Assembly: GCF_965232925.1 (NCBI RefSeq) | Contig: NZ_CBDDRA010000002.1 | Span: 330,739-394,738 of the forward strand | Source of the DNA: Tumidithrix helvetica | GTDB lineage: Bacteria; Cyanobacteriota; Cyanobacteriia; Pseudanabaenales; Pseudanabaenaceae | Length of the DNA: 64,000 bases | Direction: 5' to 3' | Part shown: piece after piece, positions 46,823 to 53,784 of the stretch | How positions within the stretch are numbered: the stretch's first letter is position 1 | Layout of the letters: every line of letters starts with the position of its first letter | Position numbers and translations under genes: made by a program | Notes under the pieces: model-generated | Seen by the model: only the letters and a program-made list of their open reading frames with translations | What the model was told of the DNA's origin: nothing | The model's database searches: none

Positions 46823-47839
46823 ATGGTCTATAAAAAATCTCATCTGCTTTTCTCTATCTGCCTTTGTCTCAGCCTTCCATCTGTCTCGGTATTCGCCCAA
46901 TCCACATTAGCCCAGTCCACAAAGGCATCTTGGCTCGATCGCCCCTTGCAAAATTGGAATCGAGTTAATGGGAATTTACCCCAATTGCCTCGCCCTGCGG
47001 CAGATAGTGGAGAGATTGACAAACGCTGCCTCAGTCAAGTGCGATCGCCTAACAGCCCCGCAGAGGAAGCGTTAGTACGTCAAGGCTGGAAGCTTTACGG
47101 CTCGGTGCAGAGCTATGGTGAAACTCAAATTATCACGGCAACTTCTGGTTTTGATGGCATGTGCCGTCCGATGCAGTACCAATCTTTTGTGTATTGGGAA
47201 GGAAGATATGCGGGTACGCTCTCTCCTGTAGCCATGGACTCGCGCACCGATGGCGCGATCGCCAATATTCACCTAACAAGTCCCACCAATGTATTGACAG
47301 AGTTTAATCGATACCGTGCCTCCGATGCCCTCTGTTGCCCTTCTGGGAAAAGCTTTGTTACCTTTACGCTCAAGCCCGATGATGTGCCTGATTTAAAGCC
47401 TGTAAATGTTGGGGAATATCGCCCAACCTGTTCCAATAGCCAACAGCAAGCAGATGTGAATGCCAATGCCACGCTTTGGGGTAAGAAATGGAAGCTTGTC
47501 GAAATGAACAGTCGTCCAGTCAAAGCCAACGATGCTTATATCGAGCTGGATCGAGAACTGCGACGATTTTCAGGTTCAGGTGGCTGCAATCGCATTGCGG
47601 GAAGTGTCAAGGTTGAAGGCTCAAAATTGAAATTCTCTCAGATTATTAGCACGAAAATGGCTTGTCTGAATGAGAATAACGTGGAGCCAACTTTTCTCAA
47701 ATTACTAGAAACAACCACTCGGTTTGAAGTGGAAACGGATAAGCTGCGTCTGTACAGTGGCGATCGCCTGATTCTGGTATTCTCGCGACAGGAAGCGCGT
47801 CAGACCCCACAAATTTCGAGCCTTAATTTCACGCGTTAA
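46823..47839 (+). CDS. Secreted protein with LppP/LprE-like and META (HslJ-like) domains
   Basis: A 338-residue exported protein. Signal peptide at the N-terminus ('KKSHLLFSICLCLSLPSVSVFAQS'). An LppP/LprE-type domain at about 65-185 contains 'ALVRQGWKLYGSVQSYGETQIITATSGFDGMCRP'. A META domain at about 215-325 follows ('LWGKKWKLVEMNSRPVKANDAYIELD', 'FSGSGGCNRIAGSV', 'STKMACL'), as in HslJ and other secreted META proteins. A longer start at 46751 exists, but it would put a hydrophilic extension before the signal peptide. It overlaps the convergent kinase stop by 4 bp. The function in cyanobacteria is unknown; a role in envelope stress is inferred only from HslJ. Confidence 0.82.
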   Translation: MVYKKSHLLFSICLCLSLPSVSVFAQSTLAQSTKASWLDRPLQNWNRVNGNLPQLPRPAADSGEIDKRCLSQVRSPNSPAEEALVRQGWKLYGSVQSYGETQIITATSGFDGMCRPMQYQSFVYWEGRYAGTLSPVAMDSRTDGAIANIHLTSPTNVLTEFNRYRASDALCCPSGKSFVTFTLKPDDVPDLKPVNVGEYRPTCSNSQQQADVNANATLWGKKWKLVEMNSRPVKANDAYIELDRELRRFSGSGGCNRIAGSVKVEGSKLKFSQIISTKMACLNENNVEPTFLKLLETTTRFEVETDKLRLYSGDRLILVFSRQEARQTPQISSLNFTR

Positions 47840-49809
47840 TAATGCTTGGCAGCGGGAATCGTCAGGGTAAAAGCCGTATGCCCCGCAGGTGTGCGATCTA
47901 GTTTGAGGTCGCCACCGTGGGCGCGGGCAATTTCTTGGGATAAACTCAGTCCCAACCCAAACCCCTCCACATGGCGGGTACGGGCAGCATCGCCGCGATG
48001 GAAGCGATCGAAAATTTTGGCGCGATCGCTTTCAGGAATATCCTTGGAACGATTGGCGATCGTAATAAACACAAAATTACCGTCCCGCCCAGATTTAATC
48101 CGCAGCCAACCCTCGGGGAGATTGTATTTTATGGCATTCCCCATGAGATTCTGTAGCACTTGAGTCAAGAGTTCGCGATCGCCCTGCACCTGCAACCCAG
48201 CTTCAATTTGGACGTGAATCTCCAGATCGGGCGCTAGCATTTCAAGATCCTCCGCCATTTCGGATAGAACCTGCGATAGATCGATCGCGATCTTATGTAC
48301 AGACATGCGCCCCGCATCGGCAAGGGAGAGCAGCAAGAGTTTGCGGGTAATTGAGTTGAGCCGACGCACTTCGTCGAGCAGATTGCTCAGGCGCTGTTGA
48401 AATTCCGAACCCGCATCGGCTTCTTGGAGCGTACGTTCCAATTCTCCCTGTAAAATCGCTAAGGGAGTCTTGAGTTCGTGGGCGGCATCCGCACTAAAGC
48501 GAGATGCTTGGGTAAAGCTACGCTCTAAACGTTCCAGCATCTGATTGAAGACTTGCAGTAGTTCCACCAATTCTTCATCCGTACCCGCAATCGGAAGGCG
48601 TTGACTCAGTCCTTTTGCTGTGATGCGTCGAATGGTTCCCGTAATCTTTTCGATCGGTTTTAAAGCCCCTCCAGACATCCACCATGCCCCTAGCATGACT
48701 AAAAGTAGCGTCAAGGGAATCGTCAGGAAAAAGACATTACGAATTGCCCCCATTTCGCGATCGATGGTTTGCAAATTCACCGCGATCGCCATCCGCACAA
48801 AAGGAGAAGACACAGCCCCAATTCGCCAAGTTCCCGTGCTGGTTGTTTGGGTGACAAAACTAGAGAGTTTGCCTGCTTGTTCGACCGTCGGCGGCAGTCC
48901 GTCAGGTGGCTTCAACTCTGGAAGTTGTCCTCCAGATTTACTTGGGGATAATGGTTCCTTGCTATTTGGAGTTTGCCCACCCGAGTTGATTTGCGGGGAT
49001 GGCGCAATCGTGCCTGTGGGTGCAGGAAGTCCCAATGGTATCCCTTGAGAGTCTGTGGGTTGCCCTGACGGTTGTGGGGATGGAGGTACGATCGTGTTTG
49101 TGGGCGTGGGGATTGTGGTCGGGGATGTCACTCTCACCGTTGGAGTTTGCCCTGATGGCTGTGGGGATGGTTGTGGGGATGATGGTTGGCTTACGGGTGG
49201 CGATGGCTGCGGTAGAATTTGTCCTGACGGTTGGGGGGATGGCGGTCTGAATTGTGGTGGAGGCAGTCGGTCGGGTGGGGGCAGGGGTTGTGTCGGGCGG
49301 GTTTGTCGAGATTGTGCCTCTCGATCGGGAGGAGGGGGCGGTAATTGAGCGATGGGTTCGAGATCGGAGTTCCAAGCAACCGATTGATAGACCATGGTTC
49401 TGTTACCAGCAAACATCAGGGAAGCGCTCGGGAATTGCAGGTCATTTTTTAAGGAAGTCTGTTGTGGGAATAGTGCCGTGCGATCGAACTCGGAACTCCA
49501 GCTATCAGATTTATAGAGCGTTTTCCCCTCTGGGTCGATCGCAATCAGGGCGATCGCAGGCTGGGTATCTTCACCAAAAAAAGAGGAACGCGATCGCGCA
49601 TAGGATTCCCAATGGGAAGTCGGTCTGGGGGCTGAAGCCTCTCGCAGTAACTGGTCTTTGATTTCGTTGTCAAGGCTGGAGAGTTTGGCTTGGTAAAACA
49701 GCAAAAACGAGAGAAAACTAAACCCCGCGATCGCCCCCCCTGCCAGTAGAGCCGAGAGCAAGGCAACCCTCAAACGGAAAGAATGTAGCCGAAAAGAAGG
49801 TAGTTTCAC
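47836..49809 (-). CDS. Sensor histidine kinase with proline-rich extracytoplasmic region
   Basis: A 657-residue kinase. TM1 lies at about 13-40, then an extracytoplasmic part of about 310 residues, TM2 at about 350-373, HAMP, HisKA with the phosphorylation His near 444 ('DAAHELKTPLAIL') and the ATPase with 'NLMGNAIKYN' and 'GFGLGLSLSQEIARAHGG'. The unusual part is the middle of the sensor, about 155-330, with Pro/Ser/Gln/Thr repeats of the type PQPSGQ. ATGA overlap with the response-regulator gene shows coupling. The signal sensed is unknown. Confidence 0.93.
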   Translation of the reverse strand: MKLPSFRLHSFRLRVALLSALLAGGAIAGFSFLSFLLFYQAKLSSLDNEIKDQLLREASAPRPTSHWESYARSRSSFFGEDTQPAIALIAIDPEGKTLYKSDSWSSEFDRTALFPQQTSLKNDLQFPSASLMFAGNRTMVYQSVAWNSDLEPIAQLPPPPPDREAQSRQTRPTQPLPPPDRLPPPQFRPPSPQPSGQILPQPSPPVSQPSSPQPSPQPSGQTPTVRVTSPTTIPTPTNTIVPPSPQPSGQPTDSQGIPLGLPAPTGTIAPSPQINSGGQTPNSKEPLSPSKSGGQLPELKPPDGLPPTVEQAGKLSSFVTQTTSTGTWRIGAVSSPFVRMAIAVNLQTIDREMGAIRNVFFLTIPLTLLLVMLGAWWMSGGALKPIEKITGTIRRITAKGLSQRLPIAGTDEELVELLQVFNQMLERLERSFTQASRFSADAAHELKTPLAILQGELERTLQEADAGSEFQQRLSNLLDEVRRLNSITRKLLLLSLADAGRMSVHKIAIDLSQVLSEMAEDLEMLAPDLEIHVQIEAGLQVQGDRELLTQVLQNLMGNAIKYNLPEGWLRIKSGRDGNFVFITIANRSKDIPESDRAKIFDRFHRGDAARTRHVEGFGLGLSLSQEIARAHGGDLKLDRTPAGHTAFTLTIPAAKHY

Positions 49810-50495
49810 GATTTCATCTCAGGTTTGCGAAAACGATAACCAACTCCGCGCATACTTTCTAGGCAACCTGACCCGCCGACGCGATCGAGCTTTTTGCGAA
49901 TGCGCTGAATGCAAACATCCACCAAATTCGTACTCGGGTTAAAGTCATAGCCCCAAATATGTTCGAGAATCTGCGTGCGGGTAAATACGCGCCCAGGCGA
50001 TCGCATCAGGTATTCCAGTAGGTTAAATTCGCGAGAGGTGAGTTCGACCGATTGTTGATTGCAGGTGACTTCGCGGGTGATGCGATCTAGCTTAATTGGA
50101 TCCACACTGAGAATATTTTGGCGATCGCCTGAAATTCGCCGCACCAGTGCGTGAATTCGCGCCACCAGTTCTTCGACAAAAAAGGGCTTGGCAAGATAAT
50201 CATCTGCACCCAAATTTAGCCCCTCTAAGCGATCGTCCAACTCGTTACGAGCCGTTAATAAAATCACGGGGACGTTTCGCCCCTCACGGCGCAGGCTTTT
50301 GAGAATCGCCAGCCCGTCTTTACCCGGTAGCATGATGTCTAGGACGATCGCATCGTATTCGCGATCGAGGGCGTACTGATAGCCATCGTTGCCATTGTCG
50401 CAATAGTCCACAACAAACCCCTGTTCCTTCAGACCGGCACAGACAAAGTTGGCAATTTTTAATTCGTCTTCAACGTAAAGGATGTGCATATGCAA
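49806..50495 (-). CDS. OmpR-family response regulator
   Basis: A 229-residue regulator. The receiver (about 4-120) has 'ILYVEDELKIANFV', phosphoacceptor Asp in 'AIVLDIMLPGKDGL', 'VILLTARNE' and Lys in 'DYLAKPF'. The C-terminal winged-helix domain is of OmpR type ('ELTSREFNLLEYLMRSPGRVFTR', 'VDVCIQRIRKKLD', 'GVGYRFRKP'). The arrangement resembles CusR/RppA-like regulators. It is the first gene of the pair, with the kinase after it. Its upstream region (50496-50911) also holds a dispersed repeat and faces the PqqD operon divergently. Confidence 0.95.
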   Translation of the reverse strand: MHMHILYVEDELKIANFVCAGLKEQGFVVDYCDNGNDGYQYALDREYDAIVLDIMLPGKDGLAILKSLRREGRNVPVILLTARNELDDRLEGLNLGADDYLAKPFFVEELVARIHALVRRISGDRQNILSVDPIKLDRITREVTCNQQSVELTSREFNLLEYLMRSPGRVFTRTQILEHIWGYDFNPSTNLVDVCIQRIRKKLDRVGGSGCLESMRGVGYRFRKPEMKS

Positions 50496-50911
50496 CCTAT
50501 TTTACTGGCAGTCGCCTCCGCCAAAATTACAAAACTGTAATCAAATTGTGGCTTGAGTTGTCATCTTGAGGCAGCTTAATAGGAGATGTAGAACGTTTCT
50601 TCCACCTAAAGAATTTACGCCACCCTTGCACGCTACCTCCTACACACATCCCATTTATCCGAGAGGTTCGATCCCCCTGCCCTATCGGGCATCCCCCTAC
50701 CCTTCGGGAAGTCGCTTCGCGGCTCAGTAAGGGGGACTTCGATTCTTCTCCCCCCTTTAATAAGGGGGCTGGGGGGGATCGAACCCCTAAGCGAAGCAAG
50801 AGTTTATGCGATCGCAGTCTTTCAAAGGGAAGGGAGCTAGGGTTCCGATCTTTCGGTGGGATAAAGGGGGTAAATCCAAAATTGACGTTAAACATAGATA
50901 AGGAAATAGAG
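50496..50911. other. Divergent intergenic region before the PqqD-like gene
   Basis: 416 bp between divergent operons. It holds a 121-bp inverted-repeat element (50665-50785). A 31-codon ORF at 50806-50901 lies just upstream of the PqqD-like start but is not supported as a gene. AAGGA before 50912 is the ribosome site of the next gene. Confidence 0.6.
50665..50785. repeat. Nested inverted-repeat element
   Basis: A 121-bp element with 13-bp arms GGTTCGATCCCCC (50665-50677) and its reverse complement (50773-50785). Inside, further hairpins form: GCCCTATCGGGC near 50680 and AAGGGGGA/TCCCCCCTT in the right half. The element has the look of a dispersed non-coding repeat; similar GATCCCCC-ended sequences are widespread in cyanobacteria. 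Confidence 0.75.
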
Positions 50912-51175
50912 ATGACAGCCTTACAAACACTTACAGTTGCCGACGATGGATTTGGGTTCGATACCTCGACAGGCGAGACCTATACGCTCAATTCTTGTGG
51001 TCATTTAGTCCTGCAACAACTCCAACAGGGCAAAAATCGCACCCAAATCGCCCTGCTTCTCTCCGAACAATTTGGCATCGCTCAAAGTTCTACAGAACGC
51101 GATGTCTCAGACTTTATGCAACAACTGGAAATGCTCGGATTCATCCAATCAAACCTAACAGGAGCAAAACGATGA
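50912..51175 (+). CDS. PqqD-like peptide-recognition (RRE-type) protein
   Basis: An 87-residue protein of PqqD shape: an N-terminal beta hairpin with 'GFGFDTSTGETYTLNSCGHLVLQQLQQGKNRTQIALLLSEQFG', then a helix with 'VSDFMQQLEMLGFI'. In this family the winged-helix fold binds the leader of a peptide substrate and presents it to a modifying enzyme. The frame is open upstream to 50882 (TTG), but the ATG at 50912 with AAGGA before it is chosen. Its stop overlaps the ATP-grasp start by 4 bp (ATGA), so the two are coupled. No precursor peptide was identified. Confidence 0.75.
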   Translation: MTALQTLTVADDGFGFDTSTGETYTLNSCGHLVLQQLQQGKNRTQIALLLSEQFGIAQSSTERDVSDFMQQLEMLGFIQSNLTGAKR

Positions 51176-52212
51176 GCCATCCCACGATCGCCGTTTCAGG
51201 GATCAATGCCGTTGACAATCCAGGACCCGGCACTGGCATTGCCCGCAGCCTGCGCGAAGACGAAGCACTGGATATGCAGATTGTCGGTCTCGCCTACGAT
51301 GCCATGGAACCGGGGCTATATATGGACTGGCTGTTCGATCGCCGTTACATCATGCCCTACCCCTCCTCAGAACCAGAGGTTTTGATCGAACGATTGGAGA
51401 GGATTAAAGAACGGATGGGACTCGATTGCGTTATCCCCAATTTTGATGTGGAACTGCCCCTCTATATCCATTGCGCTACGGAATTAGAATCGCGGGGAAT
51501 TCACACCTATCTGCCGACCAAAGCCCAATTTGCCTTACGCAATAAAGCCCGTTTGGCAGAAACCGCCGCTAGTTTTGGTATGCAAACCCCACGCACTGCT
51601 ACAGTCACCTCCGTGGTGGAATTACAGACCGCGATCGCCGAGTTGGGATTGCCCTTAATGGTGAAGGGAACCTATTGCAAGGCATATCATGTCTGGACGC
51701 AAGCAGAAGCTATCCAACGATTTCATCAGTTAGCCGCCGAATGGGGCTATCCCGTGATCCTGCAACAAGTAGTGAAAGGAGCCGAACTCAACCTCGTTGG
51801 CGTGGGAGACGGCACTGGCGGCGATCTGGGCTTGGTGGCGATCAAAAAAATGACCGTGACCGAACTGGGCAAGATCTGGAGTGGTGTGACCATCCATCAC
51901 GAGGGGCTATTCCAAGCAGCTAAAGCTTTTCTAGAACATACCCATTGGAGAGGAGCATTTGAACTGGAATGTATCGCCACCACCGATGGAACCATTTATT
52001 TAATTGAAATCAATCCGCGATTCCCTGCTTGGACATACTTTGCCACTGCCGTGGGCATCAATTTACCGTCCCGCATGGTAAGAGCAGCCCTAGGATTGCC
52101 CATGCCGCCCTTACAGCCTTACAAAGCTGGCAAACTGCTGGTGCGCTACACCTATGAAATGGTCACAGATGCCGCCCCTTTTCAAACCTTAGTCACTTCA
52201 GGAGAAAGATAA
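51172..52212 (+). CDS. ATP-grasp enzyme
   Basis: A 346-residue ATP-grasp protein (carbamoyl-phosphate synthase/PylC-like). The N-terminal domain reads 'IAVSGINAVDNPGPGTGIARSLRED' and 'VIPNFDVELPLYI'; the central grasp has 'ARLAETAASFGMQTP', 'LPLMVKGTYCKAYHVW' and 'VILQQVVKGAELNLVGVG'; the C-terminal metal/ATP residues are in 'FELECIATTDGTIYLIEINPRFPAW' (E-x-N-P-R). Such enzymes join a carboxylate to an amine or amide using ATP. AGGAG precedes the ATG. It directly abuts the decarboxylase gene (no intergenic base). The substrate is unknown; the RRE partner hints at a peptide. Confidence 0.9.
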   Translation: MSHPTIAVSGINAVDNPGPGTGIARSLREDEALDMQIVGLAYDAMEPGLYMDWLFDRRYIMPYPSSEPEVLIERLERIKERMGLDCVIPNFDVELPLYIHCATELESRGIHTYLPTKAQFALRNKARLAETAASFGMQTPRTATVTSVVELQTAIAELGLPLMVKGTYCKAYHVWTQAEAIQRFHQLAAEWGYPVILQQVVKGAELNLVGVGDGTGGDLGLVAIKKMTVTELGKIWSGVTIHHEGLFQAAKAFLEHTHWRGAFELECIATTDGTIYLIEINPRFPAWTYFATAVGINLPSRMVRAALGLPMPPLQPYKAGKLLVRYTYEMVTDAAPFQTLVTSGER

Positions 52213-53616
52213 ATGAAAACTGCTACTTCCACCTATGAAAAGCCTTCCATTCAACAACTTAAGAGCGGGCTAATGAATAAATTTACAGGTCACACCTCGG
52301 CATACAACCAAATCAAAAGCTCGATCGCTGGCGTTTCCGTTGACGATCTCGTCGCCCAGTTCGGATCGCCCCTATTTGTCTATTCCGAGCGATCGCTGCG
52401 CCGTAAGTTCCGCACGATGCGTCATGCCTTCACCACCCGCTATCCCGATGTCACCTTTGGTTGGTCGTATAAGACCAATTATTTGAAAGCCATTTGCGCG
52501 ATTTTGCATCAAGAGGGCGCGATCGCCGAGTTGGTTTCCAAAATGGAATATGACAAGGCAAAAGCTTTGGGCATTCCCGGCAAGCATATCATTCTGAATG
52601 GCCCCCACAAACCCTTCGATCTGTTGGAGGCAGCCGTGCGCGATGGTGTCACGATCAATATCGATCACTTGGATGAAATTGAGGATTTGGAAGCGATCGC
52701 TACGCGACTCGGTCAAACCATTTCTGTGGGCATTCGCCTCAACCTCGATGCGGGGATTCAACCTTGCTGGTCGCGCTTTGGCTTCAATTTGGAATCAGGA
52801 CAGGCGATGGAAGCGATTCATCGAATTGCGCGGGGCGGTAAATTAAAGATTAACGGGCTGCATAGCCACATTGGCACGTATATCATGGAACCTAGTGCCT
52901 ATGGTCGCCAAGTCGAGAAAATGGTGAAATTTGGCTATGACATCGAAACCCTCTATGGCTGGCAGATGGAATACATTGACATTGGTGGCGGTTTCCCATC
53001 ACGCAGTCGCTTAAAAGGAACCTACCATGCCGCCGATGTGCTCTTACCATCGATTGAGGAATATGCCGATGCCATCTGCGATTCCCTTTGGAAACATCTC
53101 AGATCGGGGCATACACCTAAACTGATTATCGAATCAGGTCGCGCTGTGGTCGATGAGGCAGGTTCGTTAATTACCAGCGTTTGCGGCACAAAACGCCTAC
53201 CCGATGGCACTCGCGCCTATGTCATGGATGCGGGGGTGAATTTGCTATTCACGAGTTTTTGGTATCGTTTTGACATTGCCCTCGATCGCCACGTACCTGG
53301 AACTGCCGAACCCTCAGTGGTTTATGGCCCCATGTGTATGAATATTGATGTGATTGCCGAAAGCATTTCGCTACCACCGCTTTCCCGTGGCGATCGCATG
53401 GTGATTTCTACGGTGGGAGCCTACAACAATACGCAATGGCTCCAGTTTATCGAATACCGCCCCAATGTCGTGCTGGTTACAGAAACAGGCGAAGTGGAAT
53501 TGATTCGAGCAGCGGAAGACCTCAGCGATTTGGAACGGCGCGAACACCTGCCAGCCAGACTTGCCTCCAATGCTTTTAACGCCTTGCCTCAACTTTCAAG
53601 TGTGGGATGGAAATAA
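52213..53616 (+). CDS. Fold-III PLP-dependent decarboxylase (DAP/ornithine decarboxylase family 2)
   Basis: A 467-residue PLP enzyme. 'LVAQFGSPLFVYSERSLRRKF' opens the barrel, K87 in 'WSYKTNYLKA' is the expected Schiff-base Lys, 'INGLHSHIGTYI' is the strand with the PLP-stacking His, 'YIDIGGGFPSRS' binds the phosphate, 'IIESGRAVVDEAG' follows and 'YGPMCMNIDV' brings the Cys of the second subunit's active site. The usual DapDC pattern (YAxKAN, CxxxD) is present in altered form (YKTNY), so it is not the housekeeping lysA. It probably decarboxylates an amino acid or amino-acid conjugate made by the adjacent ATP-grasp enzyme. Confidence 0.9.
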   Translation: MKTATSTYEKPSIQQLKSGLMNKFTGHTSAYNQIKSSIAGVSVDDLVAQFGSPLFVYSERSLRRKFRTMRHAFTTRYPDVTFGWSYKTNYLKAICAILHQEGAIAELVSKMEYDKAKALGIPGKHIILNGPHKPFDLLEAAVRDGVTINIDHLDEIEDLEAIATRLGQTISVGIRLNLDAGIQPCWSRFGFNLESGQAMEAIHRIARGGKLKINGLHSHIGTYIMEPSAYGRQVEKMVKFGYDIETLYGWQMEYIDIGGGFPSRSRLKGTYHAADVLLPSIEEYADAICDSLWKHLRSGHTPKLIIESGRAVVDEAGSLITSVCGTKRLPDGTRAYVMDAGVNLLFTSFWYRFDIALDRHVPGTAEPSVVYGPMCMNIDVIAESISLPPLSRGDRMVISTVGAYNNTQWLQFIEYRPNVVLVTETGEVELIRAAEDLSDLERREHLPARLASNAFNALPQLSSVGWK

Positions 53617-53617
53617 G

Positions 53618-53720
53618 ACCTCTCCCCAACCCCTCTCCTGCGAGGAGAGGGGCTTAAAAGCTTTATATTTTCTTACTCCTCTCTCTCCTATCAGGAGAGG
53701 GAGGTTGGGAGGGAGAGGTT
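53618..53720. repeat. Inverted-repeat element between decarboxylase and transporter
   Basis: 103 bp with arms ACCTCTCCCCAACCCCTCTC and, at the right end, a G-rich reverse complement (GGTTGGGAGGGAGAGGTT). A second hairpin CCTCTCCTGCGAGGAGAGG sits in the left half. It begins 2 bp after the decarboxylase stop and could act as a terminator or attenuator or protect the upstream mRNA. It resembles dispersed CTCTCC repeats common in cyanobacteria. Confidence 0.75.
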
Positions 53721-53784
53721 CATCCAACTTATGCCATCCTTTCCCAAGCTGTCATAAACAAACATTAAATTGGAATAGTTATCG

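Noticed and set aside
48620..49348. Plus-strand ORFs opposite the kinase sensor region
   Set aside because: They are the Gly/Val-rich shadow of the proline-rich repeats; no ribosome site and no family resemblance.
50806..50901. 31-codon ORF just upstream of the PqqD-like gene, considered as a RiPP precursor
   Set aside because: It starts just after a dispersed repeat, has no ribosome site, and shows no leader/core division or repeated core residues. Not supported without conservation.
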